A DNA stretch of 64,000 nt from Mycolicibacter terrae (GTDB taxonomy: Bacteria; Actinomycetota; Actinomycetes; Mycobacteriales; Mycobacteriaceae), in NCBI RefSeq assembly GCF_010727125.1, contig NZ_AP022564.1, positions 930,001 to 994,000 of the forward strand, read 5' to 3'. Below the pieces are notes generated by a model, which did not search any database, had not been told where the DNA came from, and saw only the letters and a program-made list of their open reading frames with translations. The position numbers and the translations under genes are program-made. Position 1 is the stretch's first letter; each line of letters opens with the position of its first letter. Positions 18,404 to 28,290 of the stretch are shown one piece after another.

Positions 18404-19713
18404 ACCCCGTTTTCGACGCCCCGACGCTGATCGCCACCAAGCGCGATGGTCACCGCCTGACCGACGCGTCGATCGACTGGCTGATCGACTCCTATACCCG
18501 CGGGGTGGTCGCGCAGGAGCAGATGGCGGCGCTGCTGATGGCGATCTTCCTGCGGGGCATGGACGCCCGCGAGACCGCGCGCTGGACCACGGCGATGATC
18601 GCCTCGGGGGAGCGGCTGGACTTCGCCGACCTGCGCCGCAACGGGCGCCGGGTGCCGACCGTCGACAAACACTCCACCGGCGGTGTGGGCGACAAGATCA
18701 CCCTGCCGCTGGTGGCGGTGGTCGCGGCGTGCGGTGCCGCGGTGCCGCAGGCCTCCGGGCGCGGCCTGGGTCACACCGGCGGCACCCTGGACAAGCTGGA
18801 GTCGATCGCCGGTTTCGACGCCACGCTGTCGACGGCGCGGCTGCGGGACCAGCTCGCCGAGGTCGGGGCCGCGATCTTCGCCGCCGGCGCATGCGCGCCC
18901 GCCGACGCCAAGCTCTACGCACTGCGCGATATCACCGCCACCGTGGAGTCGCTGCCGCTGATCGCCAGTTCGGTGATGAGCAAGAAACTGGCCGAAGGCG
19001 CCGCGGCGCTGGTCCTGGACGTCAAGGTCGGCTCGGGAGCCTTCATGAAGACCGTCGGGCAGGCCCGGGAGCTGGCCGGGCTGATGGTCGAGTTGGGCAC
19101 GGCGCACGGGGTGCCCACCCGCGCGCTGCTCACCGACATGAACAGCCCGCTCGGGACCACTGTCGGCAACGCCCTGGAGGTCGCCGAGGCGCTGGAGGTG
19201 CTGGCCGGTGGCGGCCCCGAGGACGTGGTGGCCCTGACGGTGAGGCTGGCCGCCGAGATGCTCGCGCTGGCCGGGTTGGACACGCGCGATCCGGCGGCGA
19301 CCTTGTCCGACGGCACCGCGATGGACGCCTTCGTCGCGATGGTCGGCGCCCAGGGCGGGGATCTGAGCGTTCCGCTGCCGATGGCGGCATGTTCGGAGAC
19401 CATCTCCGCATCCCGGGGCGGCACAATGGGGGAAATCGACGCGATGGCGGTGGGTATGACGGCATGGCGGTTGGGAGCGGGACGTTCCCGCCCGGGTGAA
19501 CGGGTGCAGGCCGGGGCCGGCGTGCGAATCCATCGCCGTCCCGGTGAACCCGTCAGCGCCGGCGAGCCGCTGTTCACGCTGTATACCGACACACCGGAGC
19601 GGTTCGGGCCGGCGCGTGCCGAGCTGGACGGCGGCTACCGCGTCCATGGCGTCCATGACGTCCATGGCACCCCGGCGGCCCCGCGGCCACTGATCATCGG
19701 AGCGACCCCATGA
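18394..19713 (+). CDS. deoA: Thymidine/pyrimidine-nucleoside phosphorylase
   Basis: A 439-aa nucleoside phosphorylase II that splits thymidine or deoxyuridine into base and deoxyribose-1-phosphate. The family signature and phosphate loop are seen in [17 protein letters not shown], with [17 protein letters not shown] next and [21 protein letters not shown] in part further on. The start at 18394 is inside the end of cdd, and the stop overlaps add by ATGA, so cdd-deoA-add is one coupled operon. Near the C-terminus three close direct repeats (GTCCATGGC-like, about 19643-19672) encode VHGVHDVHG. Confidence 0.94.
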   Translation: MAVNPVFDAPTLIATKRDGHRLTDASIDWLIDSYTRGVVAQEQMAALLMAIFLRGMDARETARWTTAMIASGERLDFADLRRNGRRVPTVDKHSTGGVGDKITLPLVAVVAACGAAVPQASGRGLGHTGGTLDKLESIAGFDATLSTARLRDQLAEVGAAIFAAGACAPADAKLYALRDITATVESLPLIASSVMSKKLAEGAAALVLDVKVGSGAFMKTVGQARELAGLMVELGTAHGVPTRALLTDMNSPLGTTVGNALEVAEALEVLAGGGPEDVVALTVRLAAEMLALAGLDTRDPAATLSDGTAMDAFVAMVGAQGGDLSVPLPMAACSETISASRGGTMGEIDAMAVGMTAWRLGAGRSRPGERVQAGAGVRIHRRPGEPVSAGEPLFTLYTDTPERFGPARAELDGGYRVHGVHDVHGTPAAPRPLIIGATP

Positions 19714-20798
19714 CCACACCGCTGAGCCTGGAGATGATCCGCCAAGCGCCCAAGGCGCTGCTGCATGATCACCTGGACGGCGGCCTGCGCCCGGCCACCG
19801 TCGTCGACATCGCCGGGCGGGTCGGCTACGACGGGCTACCCACCACCGATCCCGACGAACTGGCGACCTGGTTTCGCACCCGCTCGCACAGCGGCTCACT
19901 CGAGCGCTACCTGGAGCCGTTCAGCCACACCGTGGCGGTGATGCAGACCCCCGACGCGCTGCACCGGATCGCGGCCGAATGCGTGGAGGATCTGGCCTCC
20001 GACAACGTCGTCTACGCCGAGGTGCGGTTCGCGCCCGAATTGCACATCGAGGGCGGACTGTCGTTCGACGAGGTGACCGACGCGGTGCTGGCCGGGTTCG
20101 CCGAGGGAGAGCGCCGCGCCGCGGCCGCCGGCCGGGAGATCACGGTGCGCTGCCTGGTCACCGCGATGCGGCACGCCGCGCTGTCCCGGGAGATCGCCGA
20201 GCTGGCCATCCGGTTCCGTGACAAGGGCGTGGTCGGGTTCGACATCGCCGGCGCCGAAGCCGGCCACCCGCCCAGCCGGCATCTGGACGCGTTCGAGTAC
20301 ATGCGAGACCATAACGCGCGCTTCACGATTCATGCCGGCGAGGCTTTCGGGCTGCCCTCCATCCACGAGGCGATCGCGTTCTGCGGCGCCGACCGGCTCG
20401 GGCACGGGGTGCGGATCACCGACGACATCACCGTCGACGATGACGGCGTGGTGCGGTTGGGCCGGCTGGCGGCGATCCTGCGGGACAAGCGGATCCCGTT
20501 GGAGTTGTGCCCGAGCTCCAATGTGCAGACCGGCGCGGTCGGCAGCATCGCCGAGCACCCGTTCGATCTGCTGGCGCGCGCCCGGTTGCGGGTCACGGTC
20601 AATACCGACAACCGGTTGATGAGCGACACCACGATGAGCAAGGAGATGCTGGTACTGGCCGACACGTTCGGCTACGGCTGGACCGATCTGCAGCGGTTCA
20701 CCGTCAATGCGATGAAGTCGGCGTTCATCCCGTTCGACCAGCGAGTGGAGATCATCGAGGAAGTGATCAAACCGCGATTCGCGGTCCTGGTCGGTTGA
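19710..20798 (+). CDS. add: Adenosine deaminase
   Basis: A 362-aa metal-dependent enzyme converting adenosine or deoxyadenosine to inosine. Metal and catalytic motifs seen are [12 protein letters not shown] (HxH), [10 protein letters not shown] (HAGE), [15 protein letters not shown] and [10 protein letters not shown]. It overlaps deoA by 4 nt and is the last gene of the salvage operon. A strong hairpin follows 39 bp after the stop. Confidence 0.95.
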   Translation: MTTPLSLEMIRQAPKALLHDHLDGGLRPATVVDIAGRVGYDGLPTTDPDELATWFRTRSHSGSLERYLEPFSHTVAVMQTPDALHRIAAECVEDLASDNVVYAEVRFAPELHIEGGLSFDEVTDAVLAGFAEGERRAAAAGREITVRCLVTAMRHAALSREIAELAIRFRDKGVVGFDIAGAEAGHPPSRHLDAFEYMRDHNARFTIHAGEAFGLPSIHEAIAFCGADRLGHGVRITDDITVDDDGVVRLGRLAAILRDKRIPLELCPSSNVQTGAVGSIAEHPFDLLARARLRVTVNTDNRLMSDTTMSKEMLVLADTFGYGWTDLQRFTVNAMKSAFIPFDQRVEIIEEVIKPRFAVLVG

Positions 20799-20837
20799 TT
20801 ACGGCCCGATTCCGCATCGCAACTCCGGTGAAAACGA

Positions 20838-20877
20838 CGAAAGCCGGACAATCGCGATTGCGATTGCCCGGCTTTCG
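20838..20877. terminator. Bidirectional hairpin terminator between add and the LGFP gene
   Basis: Arms of 18 bp (20838-20855 and 20860-20877), with one mismatch and a GATT loop, lie between two convergent genes. The stem begins CGAAAGCCGG. There is no long T-run, as is usual for mycobacterial terminators. Confidence 0.8.
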
Positions 20878-20885
20878 AAGCCAGA

Positions 20886-21449
20886 TCAGTGCTCGGTGAC
20901 GGTTGCCTCCTGGTCACCGTCTTTCCAGGTGATGATGCCGTGCTCGAAGGTGGTCTGCTTGGCGCCGTCGGCGTTGGTGGTCTCGTCGCTGGTCGGGTAA
21001 CCGAGCTTGCCCTGGGAGCCGCCCAGCTCGTTCCACTTGTCGCGGATCTTGCCCCACACCACGTAGGACCGGGTGGTGTGAACGATCACGCCGCCGTCGA
21101 ACTGCTGGTAGATGCCGCCGTCGGGGTTCTTCTGCTCGGCGCCGGTCGGCTCGCCGAGGTCCTGCTTGGCGGTCGCGTCCAGCGAGTCCAGCTTGGCCAG
21201 GATCGGGCCGGAGACGGTGTACTCCTTGCCGTCCGCGCCGGTCATCTCGGTGGAGCTGGCGGCTTCGCTCTCCTCGGCGGGGGTGCTGACCGCGGACGAG
21301 ATCACCGAGCTGGCCGAGGAGGCGATCGAGCTCGCCGAACTCAAGGCGTCGTTGGTCTTCTCTTTGGTCTCGCTGCAACCCGTGCCGATCAATGCGATCC
21401 CCAAAACTGCGGCGGATACAGCTGCGGCTCGTTGCGTTGCCTTGCGCAT
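20886..21449 (-). CDS. LGFP-repeat lipoprotein
   Basis: A 187-aa predicted lipoprotein. The N-terminus MRKATQRAAAVSAAVLGIAL is followed by the lipobox-like IGTGC and a long Ser/Ala-rich spacer. The C-terminal half contains LGFP-type modules (GGIYQQFDGGVIVHT, and KWNELGGSQGKLGYPTSDE), which in other mycobacterial proteins are thought to bind the cell wall. The ATG at 21449 follows AAAGGA; the frame extends upstream without a better start. A role in envelope structure is inferred from the domains only. Confidence 0.85.
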   Translation of the reverse strand: MRKATQRAAAVSAAVLGIALIGTGCSETKEKTNDALSSASSIASSASSVISSAVSTPAEESEAASSTEMTGADGKEYTVSGPILAKLDSLDATAKQDLGEPTGAEQKNPDGGIYQQFDGGVIVHTTRSYVVWGKIRDKWNELGGSQGKLGYPTSDETTNADGAKQTTFEHGIITWKDGDQEATVTEH

Positions 21450-21679
21450 GTGTAGTCCTTTCGAATTGGAAGGGCCACGCAGACCACACGGCCCGGCCAT
21501 AGGTTATCGGGCCAGATGTTATCGGGGATAGGACGACGCGGCAATGAAATCGGGCAAATGAATACCGCAATTATTGTTGAATTCTTGCGATACCCGCGCC
21601 CGGATAGCTGCACGACCCCGGGCCCGCGTGGGGCCTGCGGGGCAGCCGGGAACGGTGTGAGAAAGCCCTGATTCGGGCG

Positions 21680-22957
21680 CTACTCGCGGCGCAGCCGGGA
21701 CTGCACGAACTGCTCGAGTTGTTCCCATTCCTTGACTGCCGGAGCAAACGGGCGCTGCGGTTCGCTCACCGATTCCCGGTCGAGTACATAGCTCACCAAC
21801 CGGCCCAGGGCACGGTCCGGCTTGAGGGTCTCACTGACGACACCGTCCTCGGCGTAGGTGCCCACATCCTGCAGAAACTCCACGGCCAGCTCGAGTTGCT
21901 CGCGGTCCACCGCGTCGGGGCCGTCGGTCAGGTCGTCGACCATGCCGGACAGCACGTAGACGTTGTCGTCGGTGATGTCGATCGCCAGCGAGCCGTCGGT
22001 GGCGGCGGTGCGGATGTCGTCGTAGGTGCTCAGGTCCGAGAGGTCGTGATCGTGCTCGTCGGCGAGGTAGCGGGCCAGGGCGCGCTCGGAGCCGAACACG
22101 CTGATCCGGCCGTTGCGGCCGAGGAAAACCGGCTCGTCGCCGAGATAGCAGCGCAACGTGAAGAACGTCCCGTTGTCGGTGATGATCCGAATCGGGTCGA
22201 TGCCCACCTTGGTCCAGAAGTTCGCGTCACCGCCGAGCACGAGCCGCTCACCGGTGGCATGCTCGCCGAGCACGGCGGCCGTCTCATCGGAGTCGGTGTC
22301 GGCGGCGTCTGCCGGGTCTTCTGAGACGGTCTCCTGGAGTTCGGCCGGGGGCTCTTCGGCCAGCTCGTCGGCCGCCTTCGACGACGCGGCACTGTCGACG
22401 TCGGGAGTGCTGATGACCTCTTCGACCGCGGCCAGGACGTTGCCCCAGCTGCGGCCGACGATCTCGGCGAGCGCATTCCACCGTTTGCGTCCGGCGCGGC
22501 CGGTGAAGTTGTCGATGCCGCCGGCCAGCGTGCCCAGGCTCGGGTTGCCGTTGAAGAACTTCGTCACCGTGGTCAGGTCGCACACCGACCCGATCGAGGA
22601 GACGATCTCCATCGCTTCGGCCACCGTCCGCACGGACTTCTTGGTCGGCTTCTCCGCCAGCAACTCCTCCACCGCGATCAGGTCGTAGTGGCGGTTGCCA
22701 CCCGGGTTGAGCCGGTGCGCCGTGACCTCGACGGCCTCGACCAGCTTCGGCCACGCGGGGTGATCCACCAGGTCGTTGTCGGTGTTGGACCGCACGAAGG
22801 CCACCAAGTCGGCCGCGGTGGCGAAGGCGTACAGGTCTTCGTCCTTGCCGAGGAACGCCTCCCACTCGTCACCGGCGTCGCGCCAGCGCGGCGCCCACAG
22901 GGTGTAGCGGTCACCAGCGGTCACCGCAAGACGGATCGGTACGAGGTCAGCTGCCAT
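21680..22957 (-). CDS. Conserved actinobacterial protein (Rv3311-like)
   Basis: This 425-aa protein closely resembles M. tuberculosis Rv3311. Conserved blocks are the N-terminal RYTLWAPRWRDAGDEWEAFL, IVSSIGSVCDLTTVTKFFNG and RKRWNALAEIVGRSW; an acidic low-complexity linker (about residues 200-240) separates it from a second domain with FFTLRCYLGDEPVFLG. It has no membrane segment. Some databases call relatives 'primosomal protein', for which I see no support. TACTCT lies exactly seven bases before the ATG and no Shine-Dalgarno is present, so the mRNA is probably leaderless. Confidence 0.85.
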   Translation of the reverse strand: MAADLVPIRLAVTAGDRYTLWAPRWRDAGDEWEAFLGKDEDLYAFATAADLVAFVRSNTDNDLVDHPAWPKLVEAVEVTAHRLNPGGNRHYDLIAVEELLAEKPTKKSVRTVAEAMEIVSSIGSVCDLTTVTKFFNGNPSLGTLAGGIDNFTGRAGRKRWNALAEIVGRSWGNVLAAVEEVISTPDVDSAASSKAADELAEEPPAELQETVSEDPADAADTDSDETAAVLGEHATGERLVLGGDANFWTKVGIDPIRIITDNGTFFTLRCYLGDEPVFLGRNGRISVFGSERALARYLADEHDHDLSDLSTYDDIRTAATDGSLAIDITDDNVYVLSGMVDDLTDGPDAVDREQLELAVEFLQDVGTYAEDGVVSETLKPDRALGRLVSYVLDRESVSEPQRPFAPAVKEWEQLEQFVQSRLRRE

Positions 22958-23174
22958 GGCGCACAGAGTAGCGAGCGGCCCGCCGGCCCCCCGAACCGGG
23001 ATTCGCGCCGGGATTAACACCGGCATTAGCGCCGGATTTGTGGCGCCGGCCCACGTGCAAATAAAGAAACCTGAATTTCTCGTGTTAGCAATGGTGTCGC
23101 ACTCATCTTTTGGTTAGGTTCACTTCGCCGGGTGCGTACACCAACGCAGAATCCCGGGGGTCGGGGAGGACGTG

Positions 23175-24665
23175 ATGACGACAAGGCGGTTGCACCCGCT
23201 GGGGGCGATGTTTCTGACGGTGCTGTGCGTCGTCGTGCTGGGCGTGACGTCGCTGCTCGCGCCGGTGGCCGGCCAGGGCCTGAGCCGGCTCGCCGATCAG
23301 CTCACCGCTCGGCTACGGCTGCTGGCCGACGAGGGCTGGATCATGAGCGGCACCGGGGTCCCGGACCCGACCGTTGGTTCCTACCTCAGTCAGATCCTCG
23401 CCGGCTACCTGCAGCCCTCGGCGCCGCTTTTCGACGGCCAGCCGACCTTCGACGGCTACAACTTTCAGGGCCTGACCACCCCCGAGCAGTTCTGCCCGTT
23501 CGTCTGCATCCCGGATCAGCCGCCGCTGAACTTCGGCGATTCTCTGAACGCCGGTGTCGCCGCGCTGCATCAGTCGATCCTTCCCCAGCTGCTGTCCGGC
23601 GACAACGTCACCGTGTTCGGGTACTCCCAGAGCGCCGCCATCAGCACCATCGAGATGAACGACCTGATCGCCAACGCGGGGGCGCCCGGTTATCCCACCC
23701 TGGATCAGCTGGGCAATCTTCACTTCGTGCTGATCGGCGACCCCAACAATCCGATCGGCGGCATCCTGGACCGCTTCCAGTTCCCGGACGACCAGCACCT
23801 GCCGTTCGTGAACATCCCGCTGAGCCTGGACGCCACCCCCACCGAACACATCTCGACCGACATCTACACCGGTGAATACGACGGCTGGGCCAACTTTCCG
23901 CAGGATCCGACCAACATCCTGGCCGTGATCAACGCCCTGATCGGCATTCTCACCGTGCATCCGTACTACCCGCTCTACACCGCCGAGCAGTTGGCCAGTG
24001 CGGTCAGCGTCGGAACCATCGGCGACGCCAACTTCTACATGATCCCGCAGAACCTGCCGATTCTTCAGTTCATGTTCAACGGCGGGACTGCGGGGCAGTT
24101 CTTCGGCGACTTCTTCTCGCCCTGGGCGCGGTTGTTCATCAACTGGGGCTACGGCAACGCCGGAGACCCGGACGTCAACGGGCTCTATCAGATCCCGGCC
24201 GGCGACTTCATCAACGGCAGCGCCTACCAGCAGGCATTCGGGGTGGCCGGCGGGCCGTGGGCGATGACGCCCACCGGCGAGCTCTACGACGGCTCCGGCG
24301 TGATGGGCCTGTTCATGAAGATGGACCCGCTGCAGATGCTCGCCGGCACGCAGAACGCGCTGATCCAAAGCCTGGTCGGCCCGTGGGCGGACGTGGCGGC
24401 CGCCGCCAACGGCGGCACCCTGTCGGCATCGGACATCAGCACCATCACCGGCATCACCGACTTCCTGCAGGTCATCACCGGCTACGACCTGGTCAACTCG
24501 ATCGACAAGGTCGTGCTCGACGGGTGGACCAGCCTGGCCAACTCGCTGGATCTGGGCGACGTGCTGGGCCCCGATGCCGTGCTCAGCGGGGTCGGCGTTC
24601 CCGGCGACGGGCTGTTGGCGCTGATCGGGGCGGGCTTCGACATCTTCAACGTCTTCGGCGCATAG
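23175..24665 (+). CDS. PE-PPE-domain serine esterase-like exported protein, paralog 1
   Basis: A 496-aa protein with an N-terminal hydrophobic export segment (MFLTVLCVVVLGVTSLLAP) and then a PE-PPE (PF08237) alpha/beta-hydrolase domain. It carries the block TTPEQFCPFVC, the nucleophile elbow VTVFGYSQSA (GxSxS) and GDPNNPIGG. No PE or PPE N-terminal domain is present. Members of this domain family have esterase activity toward short-chain esters. The ATG at 23175 follows GGGGAGG. It is the first of three tandem paralogs and has an extra segment of about 25 residues near the C-terminus compared with the other two. Confidence 0.88.
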   Translation: MTTRRLHPLGAMFLTVLCVVVLGVTSLLAPVAGQGLSRLADQLTARLRLLADEGWIMSGTGVPDPTVGSYLSQILAGYLQPSAPLFDGQPTFDGYNFQGLTTPEQFCPFVCIPDQPPLNFGDSLNAGVAALHQSILPQLLSGDNVTVFGYSQSAAISTIEMNDLIANAGAPGYPTLDQLGNLHFVLIGDPNNPIGGILDRFQFPDDQHLPFVNIPLSLDATPTEHISTDIYTGEYDGWANFPQDPTNILAVINALIGILTVHPYYPLYTAEQLASAVSVGTIGDANFYMIPQNLPILQFMFNGGTAGQFFGDFFSPWARLFINWGYGNAGDPDVNGLYQIPAGDFINGSAYQQAFGVAGGPWAMTPTGELYDGSGVMGLFMKMDPLQMLAGTQNALIQSLVGPWADVAAAANGGTLSASDISTITGITDFLQVITGYDLVNSIDKVVLDGWTSLANSLDLGDVLGPDAVLSGVGVPGDGLLALIGAGFDIFNVFGA

Positions 24666-24770
24666 GCGGCGAGGGGCGCCGGAATCGGCGCGGGTAAACG
24701 GCGACGCGACATCGGGACGGCATCGAGTACGTCCGTGCGAATCGGTGAACGAATTGCCGAACTCGTGGAT

Positions 24771-24818
24771 TTGACAGCACCCGTTTTCTTATTAAGGTGA
24801 ACCCTGAATTTCACCTTA
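24771..24818 (+). promoter_or_regulatory. SigA-type promoter with overlapping palindromic operator
   Basis: TTGACA (24771-24776), 16 nt, TAAGGT (24793-24798) forms a good -35/-10 pair for the second esterase gene. The -10 element is inside a perfect palindrome, TAAGGTGAA-N8-TTCACCTTA (24793-24818), a likely repressor site. I cannot assign it to a known regulator. Confidence 0.65.
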
Positions 24819-24850
24819 TAGACCAATGTGAACAACCCGGGAGGTCTGCG

Positions 24851-26266
24851 ATGCCGACTAAGCGACTGCGGGCGGTGGGAGCGACCCTGCTGGTCGCGCT
24901 GTGCGCCCTGGTGTTGGCACTGTCGTCGCTGGTGGCACCGGCGCTGGCCTACCGCCTGGAGAAGCTGGTCGCCGACATCGTGCTGCTGGCCGGCGAGGGC
25001 TGGATCATGACCGGCACCGGAGAGTCCGACCCGACCGTCGGCAACTACATGGACCTGGTGCGGGACTTCTACCTGCAGCCAGCAGCACCGTGGTTCCCCG
25101 GGCAGACGGCGTTCCCCGACTACGTGTTCACCGGCTTGGTCACCCCCGAGCAGTTCTGCCCGATCGTCTGCCAGCCGTTGCCGGTTCCGCAGCTGGACTT
25201 CGCGGGCTCGCTGGCGGAGGGCGCCGCCAACCTCGACGCTGCGATCCGCCCGCAGCTGGAGGCCGGTCAGGACGTCACGGTGTTCGGCTACTCGCAGAGC
25301 GCCGTGGTCTCCACCCTGGCGATGCAGGGGCTGCTCGCCGACGTGCCGGGCGGTTCCTACGACCCGGACAATCTGCACTTCGTGCTGATCGGTGACCCGA
25401 ACAGCCCGATCGGGGGCATTCTGAGCCGGCTGCACTTCGCCGACGGTTTCGACGGCAACATGCAGCACATCCCGTTCCTCGGCATCCCACTGGGCATCGG
25501 AGCGGGCCCGACCGACTTCTCGGCCAGTGTCTACAGCACCGAATACGACGGGTGGTCCAACTTCCCGCAGGACCCCACCAACCTGGTGGCGGTGCTCAAC
25601 GCACTGATGGGAATCCTTGCGGTGCACGGCGCCTACTTCAACGACAACCTCGGCAACGCCGTCGACCTCGGCTCGATCGGGGGGAACGACTTCTACATGC
25701 TGCCCACCACCGAATTGCCGATCCTGGGGCCGCTCTACGGGCTCGGGGACATCGGCAAGCTCGTCGGTGACGCGCTGGCCCCGCTCCTGAAGGTCGCCAT
25801 CGACTGGTCCTACGGCAACCCGGGCGCCCCGGACGCCGGAATCACCGTCGACGGTGTCGACCCGATCGGCGCGGCCGGCGCCTGGGCGGTCACCGCGACC
25901 GGCCACCTGTCGGAGGACACCGGCGTCGCCGGGTTCCTGCTGCGGATGGACCCGCTGCAGATGCTGGCCGGCGTGCAATACGCCGGCGTGCAGAGCCTGA
26001 CCAACACCATCAACAACCTGCTGGACTTCGCCGGGCAGGCTCCGCTGTCGCAGTCGATCGTCGACTCACTGCTGAGCGGCTACAACTTCACGATCGAGCT
26101 GGACCAGGCGCTGCTCACCGGGTGGCACGAGCTGGCCACCGAGTGGAACCTGCTCGACGTGCTGGGGCCCGACGCCATCTTCAATGGGGCGCCGCTGATC
26201 TCCGCCCAGCCGTTGCTCGACCTGGTCGGGATGGGCTTCAGCCTCCTCAACTACCTCGACGCCTGA
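24851..26266 (+). CDS. PE-PPE-domain serine esterase-like exported protein, paralog 2
   Basis: A 471-aa paralog of the preceding gene. It has a signal/anchor segment (VGATLLVALCALVLALSSLVAP), the shared VTPEQFCPIVC block, the nucleophile motif VTVFGYSQSA, and the C-terminal GFLLRMDPLQMLAGVQYA. The ATG at 24851 is preceded by GGGAGG six bases upstream; the frame is open to 24797, but that start lies inside the promoter palindrome. Paralog 3 starts 4 bp after its stop, so the two are co-transcribed. Confidence 0.88.
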   Translation: MPTKRLRAVGATLLVALCALVLALSSLVAPALAYRLEKLVADIVLLAGEGWIMTGTGESDPTVGNYMDLVRDFYLQPAAPWFPGQTAFPDYVFTGLVTPEQFCPIVCQPLPVPQLDFAGSLAEGAANLDAAIRPQLEAGQDVTVFGYSQSAVVSTLAMQGLLADVPGGSYDPDNLHFVLIGDPNSPIGGILSRLHFADGFDGNMQHIPFLGIPLGIGAGPTDFSASVYSTEYDGWSNFPQDPTNLVAVLNALMGILAVHGAYFNDNLGNAVDLGSIGGNDFYMLPTTELPILGPLYGLGDIGKLVGDALAPLLKVAIDWSYGNPGAPDAGITVDGVDPIGAAGAWAVTATGHLSEDTGVAGFLLRMDPLQMLAGVQYAGVQSLTNTINNLLDFAGQAPLSQSIVDSLLSGYNFTIELDQALLTGWHELATEWNLLDVLGPDAIFNGAPLISAQPLLDLVGMGFSLLNYLDA

Positions 26267-26270
26267 TCGG

Positions 26271-27647
26271 ATGTCCGGCCGGCGTCCGCTGGGGGCAGCA
26301 CTGCTCGTGGCGGCGTCGGTGCTGGCGGCCGCCGGGCCGGTGAGCGTCGGCCCGCCCTACCGGCCCGCCGTCGCGCTGTTGGGCTACGACGGCTGGATCA
26401 TGGGGCCGACCAGCATCCCCGATCCGACGGTCGGCGGCTACCTGGACGAGGTGCTGGCCCGGTTCCTGCAGCCCACCCCGCCGTGGTTCCCGGGGCAGCC
26501 GACGTTTCCCGGCTACCGGTTCGAGGGCCTGGTCACCCCCGAGCAGTTCTGCCCGCTGGTGTGCCTGCCGCCGCCGAACCCCTACCTGACCTTCGCCGAG
26601 TCGGTGGCACGCGGCGTTGAGATCTTGGACAGCGTTCTGGTGCCGCAACTGCAGTCCGGCGATGACGTCACGGTGTTCGGCTACTCGCAGAGCGCCACCA
26701 TCGCCACCCAGGAGATGGTCAACCTGATCGCCGAGAACCCCGGCGGCGCCTACGATCCCGACCACCTGCACTTCGTGCTGATCGGCAACCCGAACAATCC
26801 GCTCGGCGGAATTCTGACCCGCTTCCCGGCGTATCCGCTGCTGAGCGACCAGCCGGTGCACCTGCCGTTTTTGGGCATCCCGCTGAGCATCGGGCCGACC
26901 CCCACGAGCGGATTCGACACCGACGTCTACACCGGCGAATACGACGGCCTGGCCAACTTCCCGCAGGACCCATCCAACCTGCTGGCCATGCTCAACGCGC
27001 TGATCGGCACGGCGACGGTGCATTTCTCCTATATCGACTTCGAAAATCTTTCCGACACAGCAGATCTCGGCACCCTCGGGGACACCGACTTCTATCTGAT
27101 CCCCCAGCAGCTGCCGATCCTGTGGCCCGTCTACCAGCTCGGCGATGTCGGCAAGGTGCTCGGTGACGCGCTGGCCCCGGGACTCAAGCTGGCCATCGAC
27201 TGGGGATACGGCAACCCGGGTGACCCGTTCGTCGGCGTCAACGGGACGGACGCCGTGGGCCCCTGGGCGGTCACCGCGAGCGGCCGGCTGGCCGAGGGCT
27301 CCGGCGTCGCCGGGTTCCTGCTGCGGATGGACCCGCTGCAGATGCTGGCCGGCCTGCAGTACGCCTCGGTGCGCAGCTTCGTCGACCCGGTCAATGACCT
27401 GCTCGGCTTCGCCGGCCATGATCCGCTGCCGGATTCGTTCGTCGAGGCGCTGCTGGCCGGCTACCGCCTCACCAACGAGGTGGACGCGTATCTGCTGGGC
27501 GCCTGGCAGGAGCTGGCGGTGTCGCTGGACGTCGTCGACTGGCTCGGCCCGGAGGCGGTGTTCAACGGCGAACCACTGCTTTCGCTGGGCCCGCTGCTGG
27601 ACATGGGTGCGGTGGTCTTCGAGATCCTCAACTTCCTCGGCGCATGA
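26271..27647 (+). CDS. PE-PPE-domain serine esterase-like exported protein, paralog 3
   Basis: A 458-aa third paralog. It has a shorter export segment (AALLVAASVLAAAGPVSVG), the LVTPEQFCPLVC block, VTVFGYSQSA nucleophile elbow, and the conserved GFLLRMDPLQMLAGLQYASV. It is most similar to paralog 2, from which it is separated by four bases, pointing to recent tandem duplication and coupled translation (no strong ribosome site of its own). In M. tuberculosis the corresponding place holds sapM; a lipid or cell-wall ester substrate is a guess. Confidence 0.87.
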   Translation: MSGRRPLGAALLVAASVLAAAGPVSVGPPYRPAVALLGYDGWIMGPTSIPDPTVGGYLDEVLARFLQPTPPWFPGQPTFPGYRFEGLVTPEQFCPLVCLPPPNPYLTFAESVARGVEILDSVLVPQLQSGDDVTVFGYSQSATIATQEMVNLIAENPGGAYDPDHLHFVLIGNPNNPLGGILTRFPAYPLLSDQPVHLPFLGIPLSIGPTPTSGFDTDVYTGEYDGLANFPQDPSNLLAMLNALIGTATVHFSYIDFENLSDTADLGTLGDTDFYLIPQQLPILWPVYQLGDVGKVLGDALAPGLKLAIDWGYGNPGDPFVGVNGTDAVGPWAVTASGRLAEGSGVAGFLLRMDPLQMLAGLQYASVRSFVDPVNDLLGFAGHDPLPDSFVEALLAGYRLTNEVDAYLLGAWQELAVSLDVVDWLGPEAVFNGEPLLSLGPLLDMGAVVFEILNFLGA

Positions 27648-27665
27648 CCCGTAGGGTTTGAGCCC

Positions 27666-28289
27666 GTGGATGTCCGTGTCGTCGATCACCCGCTGGCCGC
27701 GGCACGGCTGACCACGCTGCGCGACAAGCACAGCGGCAACGCGGCGTTCCGGTGCGCGCTACGCGATCTGACCTGGATGCTGGTGTACGAAGCCACCCGG
27801 GATGCGCCCCGCGCGGAGGTCGCCGTGCGCACGCCGCTGACCGAGACCGTCGGGGCGCGACTGGCCACCCCGCCGCTGCTGGTGCCGGTGCTGCGTGCCG
27901 GGCTGGGCATGGTCGACGCCGCCCACGCCCTGATACCCGAGGCCGAGGTGGGCTTCGTCGGCGTGGTGCGCGACGAGGCCACCCACCAACCGGTGCCGTA
28001 TCTGGCGTCGTTGCCGGCCGACCTGAGCGATCGCCCGGTCATGGTTCTGGATCCGATGCTGGCCACCGGTGGCTCGCTGGTGCACACCCTGGGCCTGCTG
28101 GCCGATCGCGGCGCAACCGATATCACGGTGCTGTGTGCGGTGGCCGCCCCGCAGGGCGTTGCGGCGCTGGAGCATGTGGCACCGCAGGTGCGGCTCATCG
28201 TCGCCACCGTCGATGACGGCCTGGACGAGAACGCCTATATCGTCCCGGGGCTGGGAGACGCCGGCGACCGCCAGTTCGGGCCGCGCTGA
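27666..28289 (+). CDS. upp: Uracil phosphoribosyltransferase
   Basis: A 207-aa PRTase making UMP from uracil and PRPP, the same length as M. tuberculosis Upp. The PRPP-binding signature is [17 protein letters not shown], and the uracil-binding C-terminus is [17 protein letters not shown]. The GTG start at 27666 has TAGGGT eight bases upstream and no Shine-Dalgarno (leaderless pattern). It lies 18 bp after the third esterase gene, and its stop abuts the convergent pmmB. Confidence 0.95.
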   Translation: MDVRVVDHPLAAARLTTLRDKHSGNAAFRCALRDLTWMLVYEATRDAPRAEVAVRTPLTETVGARLATPPLLVPVLRAGLGMVDAAHALIPEAEVGFVGVVRDEATHQPVPYLASLPADLSDRPVMVLDPMLATGGSLVHTLGLLADRGATDITVLCAVAAPQGVAALEHVAPQVRLIVATVDDGLDENAYIVPGLGDAGDRQFGPR

Positions 28290-28290
28290 G

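Noticed and set aside
18073..19899. A 608-codon open frame on the minus strand
   Set aside because: Antisense to cdd and deoA, which have clear catalytic motifs; no motifs in the antisense product.
24482..27731. Long minus-strand open frames opposite the esterase genes
   Set aside because: Mirror frames of three conserved PE-PPE-domain genes; the apparent repeats between them only reflect the paralogy of the sense genes.
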